A DNA stretch of 64,000 nt from Mycobacterium sp. AZCC_0083 (GTDB taxonomy: Bacteria > Actinomycetota > Actinomycetes > Mycobacteriales > Mycobacteriaceae): positions 158,332-222,331 of the forward strand of contig NZ_JACHGP010000015.1 in NCBI RefSeq assembly GCF_014202335.1, read 5' to 3'. Under the pieces are notes generated by a model that saw only the letters and a list, made by a program, of their open reading frames with translations, was not told where the DNA came from and did not search any database. Shown here one piece after another: positions 7,785 through 16,896 of this stretch. Numbering within the stretch: position 1 is the first letter of the stretch; each line of letters opens with the position of its first letter. Position numbers and translations under genes: made by a program.

Positions 7785-9344
7785 ATGACTTCACGAGCAG
7801 AGAACCCGACCGGATCCCAGCCGAAACTGCGGCGGACGCTGGCGACGTGGGCGGCGATCTCGCTGTCGGTCGCCGCGATGGGCGCCAGCCTGGCGATCAA
7901 CATCAACCCGCAGGGGGCGGGCGCGACCGTCGGTCGGGCCGTTCCGCTGACCTTCATTCTCGCGACCGTGGGCGTGCTGCTCGTCGCCTACGGATTCGCC
8001 AGGGTCTGCAGCCGCCTCAGCCACGCCGGCTCGGTCTTCGGCCTGACGGGCATCACCATCGGTCCGCGCGCTGGTGTGGTGGCCGGGTGGTCGCTGCTGG
8101 GCGCCTACCTCAGCTTCATGCTGACGACCTCGATGACGGCCGGGATCTTCGGCGCCGAATTCCTGCGCGGCATAGGTCTTTACGAGACGACACCCGGCAT
8201 CGTGCCCTGGATCATCGCCCTGGTGGCAGTGGGCATCGCGACGTTGCTCGCCATCTCCCCGGTGAAGAAGTCGATGGCCACGCTGCTATGGGTGGAGATC
8301 GTGACGACCGCGATCATCGTCATCATCGCGGCAGTCGTCGTGTTCAGGGTGGTGGGCGGTAGCGCTCCTGGCGGCCAACGCTTCACGTTGGACATGTTCA
8401 CGGTGCCGCCGGAGATCTCGACGAGCACCCTGTTCCTTGGCATCGTGTTCGGGTTCTTGTCGTTCGCGGGTTTCGAGGCCGCCGCCTCCCTTGGTGAGGA
8501 GACCACCAACCCCAGACGGGCGATTCCGATCGCCATCTTCGGCGTCGCACTCTTCGGCGGCCTGTTCTACGTCATCGGCACGACCGTGGAGATGCTGGGC
8601 TTCGGCACCGACGCTGCCGGGGTCGACGCCTTCTCCAAATCGGCCTCCCTCTTCGGCACCTTGGGCGAGCAGTACATCGGCCCAGTGATCGGTGACCTCG
8701 TCACATTGGGCACCGCCATCTCCGCGATGGGCTGCGCGCTGGCGACCGCGGTCGCGGCGTCGCGGTTGCTGTTCGCGCTGAACCGCGGTGCGTTCGAACG
8801 CCGCGGATTCACCAAGGTTTCCGCCAAGTCCGGGGCCCCGATCTCGGCGACGTTGTTCGTCTGCGGGCTGGCTGCAGCCATCATCGTGGTGATGCGCGTC
8901 GCGGTCACCGACACGGCCTTCAATCTGTTCGCCTGGTCCGGCACCGTCGGCACACTGGTGCTGCTGGTCGCCTACGCGCTGTTCTCCGTCGGAGCGTGGT
9001 ACTACCTGTGCATCCGGGCGCCCCGGCAGGGCCACAAGGCGGCCCTGCTCGATTACGTGGTGCCCGTGCTGGCCGTCGCCGTAATCGCCTACACCACGTT
9101 CCGCAACGTCGTACCCTGGCCGGCCACCGCTCCCGGCCGCGCCAACATCGTCATTGCCGCAGTCTGGGTGATCGCCATCATCGCCGTCATCATCGCCGCC
9201 CCCAAGACAACTCGCCGGATCGCGGAGTCGTTGAGCCGCGACGAGGGGCTGTCCACCGAGGCCGGCTATCTGGCCGTCGCGGTCGACGAGGTCGAGGATC
9301 ACCTGCAGCGCCATGACGCAGCGAAAACCCCGATGACCCAATGA
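7785..9344 (+). CDS. APC-superfamily permease
   Basis: About 519 residues with roughly 12 hydrophobic helices beginning after a charged 20-residue N-terminus. The helix 1 unwinding region and the consensus GFLSFAGFEAAASLGEE (about 225-241) place it in the amino acid-polyamine-organocation superfamily. It should import an amino acid or amine, or possibly the substrate of this pathway, across the plasma membrane. The ATG at 7785 is used; an ATG 9 nt earlier is equally possible. The stop overlaps the next start by 4 nt. An importer beside a class III aminotransferase hints at an amino-containing substrate. Confidence 0.85.
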   Translation: MTSRAENPTGSQPKLRRTLATWAAISLSVAAMGASLAININPQGAGATVGRAVPLTFILATVGVLLVAYGFARVCSRLSHAGSVFGLTGITIGPRAGVVAGWSLLGAYLSFMLTTSMTAGIFGAEFLRGIGLYETTPGIVPWIIALVAVGIATLLAISPVKKSMATLLWVEIVTTAIIVIIAAVVVFRVVGGSAPGGQRFTLDMFTVPPEISTSTLFLGIVFGFLSFAGFEAAASLGEETTNPRRAIPIAIFGVALFGGLFYVIGTTVEMLGFGTDAAGVDAFSKSASLFGTLGEQYIGPVIGDLVTLGTAISAMGCALATAVAASRLLFALNRGAFERRGFTKVSAKSGAPISATLFVCGLAAAIIVVMRVAVTDTAFNLFAWSGTVGTLVLLVAYALFSVGAWYYLCIRAPRQGHKAALLDYVVPVLAVAVIAYTTFRNVVPWPATAPGRANIVIAAVWVIAIIAVIIAAPKTTRRIAESLSRDEGLSTEAGYLAVAVDEVEDHLQRHDAAKTPMTQ

Positions 9345-10333
9345 CCCGCATGCAACGTCATCTCGACATCGACGACAACTGGACCTACCACGGCATGCGG
9401 GTGGTGCGGCTGCAGAATCAGCACCTGGCCCTCGACGTGCTTCCTCAGCGCGGCGCCAACATCTTTCGGGTACTGGACAAGCACCGCGACATCGACCTGC
9501 TGTGGAAGTCGCCACGCGTGGCGCCCCATGTCGCGGCTGTTCACGCCGACTTCGACGACCACTGGGCCGGGGGCTGGGACGACGCCTTCCCCGGCGGACG
9601 ATCCAGCCGCAACCGCTATGGCGATCTGCTGCCCTACATGGGCGAGGTGTGGACCGCCCCTGCGGACTATCAAATGCACGTTGCCGCAGACGAAGTCGCG
9701 CTCACCACCACGGTGCGCACCCCGATCACGCCTGCCGAGCTCACCCGAACGATCACGTTGCGCGCAGACGAGCAGCGCTTCACCTTGAGCTACGCGCTGC
9801 GCAACATCGGCACGATGCCCTTCGACTACAACTGGGGCGTGCATCCCAGCCTGGCCATCAGACCAGGAATGCGGTTCGACATCCCGGCCACTCGAGGCCT
9901 CGTCGACGAAGCAGGCGGTGAGCTGCTCGGCCGTCCCGGCGACGAATACGCCTGGCCGGTCCTGCGTGAGCACGACTTGCGCCTCGCCGATGACATCGAC
10001 GTCGGCGCGTTCGCGCTGCACTACCTGACCGGCCTGACGGCAGGGTGGGTCGCGGCCACCGATGTCGCCGACCGGCGCGGCTTCGGACTGTGCTTCGATC
10101 ACGAGCTGTTTCCCGTGGTGTGGTTCTGCCTGGTGTACGGCGGGTGGCGCGGGTATCAGCAGGCCCTGATCGAACCGTGGACCGGCTACCCGAGTCCCCT
10201 TGACGAGGCCGTCGCGGCCGGCCGCGCCCGACTGCTCGGCCCCGACGAGACCCAGACGACCGAGGTCGTCGCCGCGCTCTACGACGGTGTCGAGACGGTC
10301 ACCGAACTGCACCCCGACGGAACGGTGCGGTAG
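9341..10333 (+). CDS. aldose 1-epimerase-like (galactose mutarotase fold) protein
   Basis: The 330-residue protein has the beta-sandwich pattern of aldose epimerases: LPQRGANIFRVLDKH near residues 36-50, a WAGGWDDAFPGG segment, and NWGVHPSLAI (about 166-175) holding the histidine often used for catalysis. Proteins of this type (aldose-epimerase-like, DUF4432-like) interconvert anomers of sugars. It is coupled to the permease by a 4-nt overlap and directly abuts the aldo/keto reductase gene, which would use the product sugar. Confidence 0.7.
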   Translation: MTRMQRHLDIDDNWTYHGMRVVRLQNQHLALDVLPQRGANIFRVLDKHRDIDLLWKSPRVAPHVAAVHADFDDHWAGGWDDAFPGGRSSRNRYGDLLPYMGEVWTAPADYQMHVAADEVALTTTVRTPITPAELTRTITLRADEQRFTLSYALRNIGTMPFDYNWGVHPSLAIRPGMRFDIPATRGLVDEAGGELLGRPGDEYAWPVLREHDLRLADDIDVGAFALHYLTGLTAGWVAATDVADRRGFGLCFDHELFPVVWFCLVYGGWRGYQQALIEPWTGYPSPLDEAVAAGRARLLGPDETQTTEVVAALYDGVETVTELHPDGTVR

Positions 10334-11344
10334 ATGGCGCATGACACCCCGGTTCGGTTGGGCCGGACCGCGTTGACGGTCACCGCGCTCGGATTCGGGG
10401 CCACCGCGATCGGCGGGATGTACACCGAGGTCAGCGACGACGCCGCACTCGACACCGTCGCGGCGGCATGGGCGGCCGGACTGCGCTACTTCGACGCCGC
10501 GCCGCAGTATGGGCGCGGCAACGGCGAGGTGCGACTGGGCCGTGGACTGGCCGGCTACCCACGCGAGGACTATGTGCTCTCCAGCAAGGTCGGTCGCCTG
10601 CTGCGTGCCGACGCGCCGCCCCACCCCGACGATTTCGACTCGACCGGCCGCCCTTACGACGCCGGGGCGCCCGACGTCGCCACGGTGTACGACTACTCCC
10701 GCGACGGCGTGCTGCGCTCCATCGAGGAGAGTCTGACTCGCCTCGGTACCGACCGTCTGGACATCGCCCTCGCGCACGATCCCGACGACTACGTCGACGA
10801 GGCGTTGGCGACGGCGCTGCCCACGCTGATCGAGCTACGCGACCAGAAGGTCGTCACCGCGATCGGCGCAGGCATGAACCAGACCGCGGCGCTGGAACGG
10901 TTCGCCCGCGAGTCCGATCCCGACATGTTTCTGCTCGCCGGTCGATACACATTGCTGGAACAGACTGCGCTGCAATCGTTCCTGCCGTTGTGCACGCAGC
11001 GGGGCATTGCCGTCGTCGCCGGGGGCGTCTTCAACAGCGGTTTGTTGGCCGACGCAGGCGCGGGCGCACGCTACGACTACGATCCCGCACCGGCCGACCT
11101 CATCGCGCGCGCCCATCGGCTGGCGGAAGTGTGCCAGCGCCACGGGGTGCCGTTGAAGGCTGCGGCGCTGCAGTTTCCGATCGCCCATCCCAGCGTCGCG
11201 GCGGTCCTCACCGGGACGCGCAGCCGCGCGGAGCTCGACGAGAACGCGCAGCTGTTCGATCTACCGATCCCCTGCGACCTATGGCAAGAATTGAAGACCG
11301 AAGGGCTGCTCGCCGAAGACGCACCGACGCCCGTTCAGCCATGA
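10334..11344 (+). CDS. aldo/keto reductase (aldose 1-dehydrogenase-like)
   Basis: The 336-residue protein has the AKR barrel. The catalytic Asp and Tyr are visible in YFDAAPQYGRGNGE (about 56-69), the Lys in LSSKVGR (about 84-90) and the His in ALAHDPD. The length and motif order resemble L-fucose/D-threo-aldose 1-dehydrogenases that oxidise a free sugar to its lactone with NAD(P). The following lactonase-like gene, overlapping by 4 nt, fits this reaction. The exact sugar cannot be deduced. Confidence 0.82.
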   Translation: MAHDTPVRLGRTALTVTALGFGATAIGGMYTEVSDDAALDTVAAAWAAGLRYFDAAPQYGRGNGEVRLGRGLAGYPREDYVLSSKVGRLLRADAPPHPDDFDSTGRPYDAGAPDVATVYDYSRDGVLRSIEESLTRLGTDRLDIALAHDPDDYVDEALATALPTLIELRDQKVVTAIGAGMNQTAALERFARESDPDMFLLAGRYTLLEQTALQSFLPLCTQRGIAVVAGGVFNSGLLADAGAGARYDYDPAPADLIARAHRLAEVCQRHGVPLKAAALQFPIAHPSVAAVLTGTRSRAELDENAQLFDLPIPCDLWQELKTEGLLAEDAPTPVQP

Positions 11345-12210
11345 CGATCGTCGACGCACACCACCACCTTTGGGACCCCGACGTCGGCGACTACCCGTGG
11401 ATGACCGGGGACTACGCCGCGCTGCGGCGCCGCTACGACGTCGGTGACTTGCAACCACACCTGCTCGACAACGACGTCTCGGCGACGATCGTGGTGCAGG
11501 TCCGCGCCGACCTCGCCGAGACGGCCCAGCTGCTCGAATTGTGTACCCGCACAGCCGTCATCGTCGGCGTGGTCGGCTGGGTCGACCTGACCAGCCGCGA
11601 GGTCGGCGCCCAGATCGACGGACTGCTCAGCGGTGTCGGAGGCCGACATCTGGTGGGGTTGCGCCACGCCGCGGCCGACGAAGCCGACCCGTGCTGGCTG
11701 CTCCGCGACGACGTCGACACCGGGATGCGCGCCGTGACCGCGAGCGGGCTGACCTTCGATCTGGAGATCACCGCCCGCGAACTGGCCGCCGCCAACACCT
11801 TGGTCCGCCGCCACCAGGAACTGCGCTTCGTCGTCGACCACGGCGCCAAGCCACCCATCGCCGAGGGCTGGTCCCAGGACTGGGCGGACGGAATCTCCGC
11901 GCTGGCGCAGAGTCCGAATGTCTGGTGCAAGCTGTCGGGTCTGGTCACCGAGGCGTCGTGGACGAGCTGGACCCCTTCCGATCTGCAGCCCTACGTCGAC
12001 CACCTGATCGGCGCGTTCGGTCCCGCGCGATTGATGTTCGGCTCGGACTGGCCGGTCTGCGAGCTGGCCGCCAGCTATGACCGCGTGCTGGCAACGACCC
12101 AACACGGCTTGGCCGCGCTGACGCCCGACCAGCGTCGAAACATATTCGCTTGCAACGCATTACACGCCTACCGACTCCCTACCTCTCAGATATCAGGAGA
12201 AGAGCGATGA
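11341..12210 (+). CDS. amidohydrolase family protein, sugar lactonase-like
   Basis: The 289-residue protein starts with the metal-binding motif DAHHHLWDPD, has a mid-barrel histidine in VVDHGAKPP and ends the barrel with FGSDWPV, all typical of the amidohydrolase-2 family containing L-fuconolactonase and L-rhamnonolactonase. It probably hydrolyses the lactone made by the preceding aldo/keto reductase. ATGA overlaps at both ends couple it to the reductase and the aminotransferase genes. Confidence 0.82.
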   Translation: MTIVDAHHHLWDPDVGDYPWMTGDYAALRRRYDVGDLQPHLLDNDVSATIVVQVRADLAETAQLLELCTRTAVIVGVVGWVDLTSREVGAQIDGLLSGVGGRHLVGLRHAAADEADPCWLLRDDVDTGMRAVTASGLTFDLEITARELAAANTLVRRHQELRFVVDHGAKPPIAEGWSQDWADGISALAQSPNVWCKLSGLVTEASWTSWTPSDLQPYVDHLIGAFGPARLMFGSDWPVCELAASYDRVLATTQHGLAALTPDQRRNIFACNALHAYRLPTSQISGEER

Positions 12211-13481
12211 ACGCCTCGACCACGATCCAGCAGGATCAACGCGAACGCGCGATGCGCGCGCTGGCAGGAGGCGTCAGCAGCAACACCCGCCTGCTCAACC
12301 CGCACCTCATCGTCGAGCGCGCCAGCGGCTGCCGACTGTGGGACACCGACGGCACCGAGTACCTCGACTACCTGCTCGGCCAAGGCCCAAACTTCCTCGG
12401 ATACGCCCCGCCGCGCGTCGTGGAGAAGGTCATCGCCGCGCAACGCGACGGCATCATCTACGCCGCGACCCACCACCGCGAGATCGAGGCCGCCGAACGG
12501 ATTTTGGCAGTGCTCCCCTGGGCCGAACAACTCCGGTTCGGCAGCTCGAGCAGCGAGATGATCCAAGCGGCGATGCGCATCGCCCGCAACGCCACGGGCC
12601 GACGCAACATCCTGCGGTTCCACGGCCACTACCACGGCTGGTTCGACAACATCCAGATCCGTTCCGATGGCGGACGAGTCCAGCCCGGCAGCCTCGGCCA
12701 ACTGCCCGACGCCCTCGATGCCACCCTCACCATCGAATGGAACGATCCAGAGGCATTCACGGCGGCCCTAAGCGAGCACGGCGACACCATCGCCGCAGTC
12801 CTGATGGAACCGATGATGCTCAATGCCGGAGCCATCGCACCCGCCGACGGCTATCTGCAACACGTGCGCGACCTGTGCACCCGTCGTGGCATCGTGCTGA
12901 TCTTCGACGAGACCATCTCCGGGTTCCGGGTCGCACTCGGCGGCGCCGCCGAACGCTTCGGCGCCACACCGGATCTCGCCGTCTACGGCAAGGCCATGGC
13001 CGCGGGATGGCCCTGTGCCGCGCTTGCCGGTCGACGCGACTTGTTCGCCGACGTCGCCACCGGCGCACTCACCCACGCCGGCACGTTCAACGGCAACACC
13101 ATTGCCACCGCCGCGGTGCTCGCCTCCCTCGACGAACTGGAGGACCGCAGCGTCTACCGCTACGTCGAATCCGTCGGCGCCGCATTGATCGACGGTCTGA
13201 CCGGCGTGCTGGACCATCACGGAATCCCCATCAAGATCCAGGGACTGCCGATGGCGTTTCATGCTCGGTTCGACTCCAGCGCCGAACCGATCACTCGATA
13301 CGCGCAGCTGCAAACCGTCGACCATGAACGCTACGGACGGTTCGCAGGTCAGCTCATCGCCTACGGAATCTGGGTCGCCTACCGAGGTATCTGGTACGTC
13401 TCGGCCGCCCACACCCTCGACGACGTCGACGAAACCGTCAAGAGGTTCGAGGCCGCGGTGTCCGACTACGACGACGCCTGA
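12207..13481 (+). CDS. class III PLP-dependent aminotransferase
   Basis: The 424-residue enzyme resembles glutamate-1-semialdehyde aminomutase and related omega-aminotransferases. It shows the cofactor Asp in IFDETISGFRV, the Schiff-base lysine at residue 262 in VYGKAMAAGWP and the late HAGTFNGNTIA segment. AGGAGA at 12195-12200 is well placed for the ATG at 12207; the frame continues upstream without need. It is the last gene of the plus-strand arm. It may transfer an amino group to or from a sugar acid or its breakdown product; a haem-biosynthesis role is unlikely in this context. Confidence 0.85.
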   Translation: MNASTTIQQDQRERAMRALAGGVSSNTRLLNPHLIVERASGCRLWDTDGTEYLDYLLGQGPNFLGYAPPRVVEKVIAAQRDGIIYAATHHREIEAAERILAVLPWAEQLRFGSSSSEMIQAAMRIARNATGRRNILRFHGHYHGWFDNIQIRSDGGRVQPGSLGQLPDALDATLTIEWNDPEAFTAALSEHGDTIAAVLMEPMMLNAGAIAPADGYLQHVRDLCTRRGIVLIFDETISGFRVALGGAAERFGATPDLAVYGKAMAAGWPCAALAGRRDLFADVATGALTHAGTFNGNTIATAAVLASLDELEDRSVYRYVESVGAALIDGLTGVLDHHGIPIKIQGLPMAFHARFDSSAEPITRYAQLQTVDHERYGRFAGQLIAYGIWVAYRGIWYVSAAHTLDDVDETVKRFEAAVSDYDDA

Positions 13482-13738
13482 GTCGCCGTCCAATGCCACA
13501 CGCCTTGCCTCAATGACCAACGGCCCATCGCCTCGGTTAGGTCCGTGGCGAACCGAACGTCTGATTGGGGCGACACGGAAGTTCGCTCGCCGACCATGGC
13601 TTGCGACGCCAACAGTCTCTGTCCCTGTCGGACGAGCTCGCGTTGGGAATCGCTGAGACTCGTACGATCGGAATCGCCGAGCTTGCGAATGACCTCGGCG
13701 AACCTGGCGAACCTGGTGTGCAGCTGTGCGCAAGTCAT
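13466..13738 (-). CDS. hypothetical protein, 90 residues
   Basis: An open frame with balanced amino-acid use and a helical, charged central part (FAEVIRKLGDSDRTSLSDSQ). It overlaps the end of the aminotransferase gene by 16 nt and has no convincing ribosome binding site. No family is recognised and it may not be a gene. It lies directly upstream of the duplicated secreted-protein copy. Confidence 0.33.
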   Translation of the reverse strand: MTCAQLHTRFARFAEVIRKLGDSDRTSLSDSQRELVRQGQRLLASQAMVGERTSVSPQSDVRFATDLTEAMGRWSLRQGVWHWTATQASS

Positions 13739-13753
13739 GCCGAAGCGCGGGCG

Positions 13754-14280
13754 CGGCCGCTGTAGGCTTTCATCGTCTCCTCGGAGGAATCCCGATGATT
13801 CGACTCAGCCGGCCCGGCGTTTGGATTTCAATACTGATTTGTTCCCTGCTGCTGGTCGTTGCTGCTACGGCCGGCACCTTCGTCGCGTCACAACACAGAG
13901 GATCAGACGGATGGCGAGACGGCTTTTTGGCTTACGGCCAGGTCTCGGTGGCAATCTCCGGCGACGATGTGAATAGCCCTCGAACCAAGCGCTGCATTGC
14001 CAACTCCGTTCAGGCAGGCATCGATGTCAGGCAAGGAGTTCCGGTAGTCATCAGCCTCGACGGACGCGCCGTCGGAGGCGGCGACTTGTCCACCGGTGAG
14101 CTCATAACGGAAACAACACACCGTGGACCTTCCGAATCATGGCGGGCCTCTTGCCATTACAAGTTTTCGGCACCGGTGACAGAGCCCGGCGAAGGCCAAT
14201 ACACCGTGGATATCGGCGACGCCAAAGTGGCCTTTTCGATGGATGATCTGCGGAACGGCATCGATCTGGTTTTGTCGTAA
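13754..14280 (+). repeat. long direct repeat, copy A (partner at 58022-58548)
   Basis: A segment of about 525 nt covering the ribosome binding site and whole reading frame recurs 44 kb away in the same orientation. The last 340 nt are almost identical, the first part more diverged. Flanking sequence is unrelated on both sides and no transposase is present. Confidence 0.9.
13795..14280 (+). CDS. membrane-anchored or secreted protein, duplicated copy A
   Basis: The 161-residue protein has an N-terminal hydrophobic segment (WISILICSLLLVVAATAGTF, about 9-28) and an extracytoplasmic domain with two cysteines (RCIANS and SCHYKF) that could form a disulfide. TCGGAGGAAT stands directly before the ATG. 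The mature domain is nearly identical to the copy at 58063-58548, while the anchor differs more. No family is recognised. Its role is likely at the cell surface. Confidence 0.65.
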   Translation: MIRLSRPGVWISILICSLLLVVAATAGTFVASQHRGSDGWRDGFLAYGQVSVAISGDDVNSPRTKRCIANSVQAGIDVRQGVPVVISLDGRAVGGGDLSTGELITETTHRGPSESWRASCHYKFSAPVTEPGEGQYTVDIGDAKVAFSMDDLRNGIDLVLS

Positions 14281-14341
14281 CTTCACGCCAATTTCCATTG
14301 ATGGTCTGAGTTTTGTCGCTCCTGATGACCCGGCGACGCCG

Positions 14342-14932
14342 ATGTACCGCATACTGGCCAACGTGCGACGTCCGGTAGCGTTGCGGGACTTGATGATTGC
14401 GCCTGTGCGGAGCGGGTATGTCGGCGACGGCCACCCACAGGACTCCGCCCTGGTCCCGATGGCAGGCTCCGAAGCAGTACCGAACGTCCATGTCGACGAG
14501 GTCTACCTGCCGGTCACCGACGGAGTGGCGCGATGCCAGCTTTACCGACCCGCGGCAGCACCGGCGGATCAGCATCTTCCGGTGATCGTCTACTACCACG
14601 GCGGTGGATTCACGGTCGGTTCGTCTGATGACTGCGACTTCCTGTCTCGCAAGTTGGCGTTGACCAACGACGCCGTCGTGGTGTCGGCCAACTACCGGAT
14701 GGCGCCGGAGTTCCCGTTCCCTACACCATTCGATGATGCCTATGACGTCTACAGCTGGGTGGTCGACAACACCCACGAAATCGATGGCGACAGCGCCCGT
14801 ATCGCCGTCGCCGGCGATTCGGCGGGGCACGGGTATTACTTCTTTCCGAACGTGTTTCCCCAGGAGGACACCGTCTACCGACTAGTCGCCACAACGCTGG
14901 CCGAGGCGTTCGCCCGCCCGCGCGCCCGCTAG
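14342..14932 (+). pseudogene. alpha/beta-hydrolase (HSL-type lipase/esterase) with internal deletion
   Basis: The frame begins like a hormone-sensitive-lipase-type esterase, with the oxyanion motif YYHGGGF (about residues 81-87) and the nucleophile motif GDSAG (about 161-165). Directly after GDSAG it reads HGYYFFPNVFP, which matches the catalytic-His region and final helix of such enzymes. About 100 residues that normally carry the catalytic Asp are missing. The join is in frame and the protein is about 196 residues instead of about 300. It is most likely inactive. The frame is also open upstream into the end of the preceding gene. Confidence 0.7.
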
Positions 14933-15063
14933 GGCGATTGAGGAAGGCGATCGTCGTCGCGGTGTCGCATACTGTGGCGCCTCGACTCCGCGGCCGAGGT
15001 GACGTCGGTGCGGATCCGGTTCTGCGTGCCGGTCAGCATTCCCGAAAGTGGGTTCATTCAGCC

Positions 15064-16896
15064 TCACTGAGGCTTGGGGCGAATCTCCTGCGGCAGGAAA
15101 CTCCCGTCGTTCGTGCCCACTTCATTGGCCATCAGTTCGTTCAGCAAGGCGTTCATCCGCAGGATGAGGTCCTTGTTCTTTTCCGGATCCAGTGCCAGAT
15201 TGTGCGTCTCGAGCGGATCGTTCTTCAGGTCAAAGAGCTGAATGTCGTTGTTCCGCAGGATCTGTTCCAGCGTGGTCGGCGTATTGAAGTTCGCGGGCGC
15301 GTAATAGCGCGCGAACTTGTACTGTCCGTCGAACGCAAAACTCATGAATCCGCGCTTGTTGAGCTTGGTTCGAAGCTCGGTCAACGGCGGCGCCGGTTTG
15401 TTCTGAAGCAGTTCCTTCATTCCCGCCACGCAATAGTCCGCATCGATGGTGAGCGGGCCGACGTAGTTGAACAAGGCGCCCGGGCGGACGGCCTGTGGGC
15501 TCGCAGTCCCAGCGGTGGCGAGCACCGCGGAAAAATCATGGCCGGGCAATCCCTGCACAGCCTCTCGCCGCTGGTCCTCGGGCACCCCCGCTAGCCCGGG
15601 CAGCGACGGCATCACATCCAGGTGGCTGGTGACGACGTCCGACTGTTGGCCCCGGGGATAGTCGGGATGGACGACGATCAACGGCACATGGGAGTTGCCC
15701 TCATAAGCCATCGGGCCCTTGCCACGGATGCCGCCGTGATCACCCGCCATCTCGCCATGATCGGCGGTGAAGATCACGACCGTCTCGTCCCAGAGCCCGA
15801 GCTCGTCGAGGCCGTCCTCGAGTTGTTGCAGGCTGAGATCCGTGTCACGAATCATGTTCAGATAATAGTCATTAAAGACTTGCCACATGTCTGGGCGGTT
15901 GGTGGGGATGGCGCCAAGGACGCCCTCCCACCCGGTGTTGTATTCCCGCAACGCTGGTGGCATGCCCGGCGCCGACAGCGATTCCTGCAGTGTCGGGGAG
16001 GGAGCGGTGTTCCAGCGGTGACTGTATAGCGAATTCGCCGGGGGCGTGACGATCGCGTCCTTCGAGATGGCCTGCTGCACTTGAGGTGTTCCCGGGACAT
16101 TGGCGTCGGCGTACATGATGTCGTGCGGGTTCAGGTAGCTCATGATCAAGAAGAAGGGCTGCCCGGATTCGCGCAGCTTCGGCACATTGCCGCGCAACCA
16201 GCGGACGCCTTCGCCGGCGGTGTACACATCGGTGTCGTAGCCCTGGTTGGGTGCGCCGGGTTTGTCACCGTCGGGTTGGTAGACGTCGAATCCATAGGGC
16301 TGGAGCGCTTCGCTGTAGTTGACCGTCGGCTTGGGCGGGATGAGGTCGGCTTCCATTTCCCACTTGCCGAAGAATGCGGTCTGGTAGCCGAGCTTCTTCA
16401 TCATCGAACCCATATTGGGCCGGTCTTGGCGCAGGTTCGGCACCCAGCCGGTCTCCATCTGGTCGAAGACGCCGTTGACTTGCGGCGGATGTCCGCTGTA
16501 GAACGCCGCCCGCGAGGGCGTACACATCGCGGACGCGATGTAGTGGTTGCGGAAGGTAATCCCTTGCTGGGCAAGGCGATCAAGGGCTGGAGTGGTGTAG
16601 CCCTGGCCGGCAGGCAAGTCGAACCGCGTTTGATCGCGAATGATGAGGATGACGTTCAACGGCTGGTTCGATCGCCCGGGCGTGGCCGGGGCAGCGGGGT
16701 GCGGACCCCGGTCGGCGGTCTGCCGCTCGGTGACACCGGCGCTCTGCCGCTGTATTGCAGTGGCAGCCGCGGCGCCCGCAGCGGCACCGAGACCGAGCAG
16801 CCCAGCGCCGCCGAGCAAGTGACGTCGACTCACCCGCGCTGCGCCAGGCCCGCCCGGGTCTGGCGGCGTCGCCGGAGCGTCGGGTAGTTCGGTCAT
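15064..16896 (-). CDS. Tat-exported type I sulfatase
   Basis: The product (about 610 residues) has a twin-arginine-like signal (SRRHLLGG followed by an Ala/Gly-rich hydrophobic run). It has the sulfatase core, with the formylglycine signature CTPSR in SAMCTPSRAAFYSG and the metal-site motif FTADHGEMAGDHG. The cysteine must be converted to formylglycine for activity. It should hydrolyse a sulfate (or phosphonate) ester outside the cytoplasm; the substrate is unknown. The start at 16896 is chosen for the short n-region; a start at 16926 adds ten residues. No formylglycine-generating enzyme gene is next to it. Confidence 0.88.
   Translation of the reverse strand: MTELPDAPATPPDPGGPGAARVSRRHLLGGAGLLGLGAAAGAAAATAIQRQSAGVTERQTADRGPHPAAPATPGRSNQPLNVILIIRDQTRFDLPAGQGYTTPALDRLAQQGITFRNHYIASAMCTPSRAAFYSGHPPQVNGVFDQMETGWVPNLRQDRPNMGSMMKKLGYQTAFFGKWEMEADLIPPKPTVNYSEALQPYGFDVYQPDGDKPGAPNQGYDTDVYTAGEGVRWLRGNVPKLRESGQPFFLIMSYLNPHDIMYADANVPGTPQVQQAISKDAIVTPPANSLYSHRWNTAPSPTLQESLSAPGMPPALREYNTGWEGVLGAIPTNRPDMWQVFNDYYLNMIRDTDLSLQQLEDGLDELGLWDETVVIFTADHGEMAGDHGGIRGKGPMAYEGNSHVPLIVVHPDYPRGQQSDVVTSHLDVMPSLPGLAGVPEDQRREAVQGLPGHDFSAVLATAGTASPQAVRPGALFNYVGPLTIDADYCVAGMKELLQNKPAPPLTELRTKLNKRGFMSFAFDGQYKFARYYAPANFNTPTTLEQILRNNDIQLFDLKNDPLETHNLALDPEKNKDLILRMNALLNELMANEVGTNDGSFLPQEIRPKPQ

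Noticed and set aside
8286..10777. Long minus-strand open frames over the permease, mutarotase and aldo/keto reductase genes
   Set aside because: Composition is Arg/Gly/Asp/His-rich without motifs; the plus-strand genes explain the region.
13754..14280. Insertion sequence as cause of the duplication
   Set aside because: No transposase, terminal inverted repeats or target duplications are seen at either copy.
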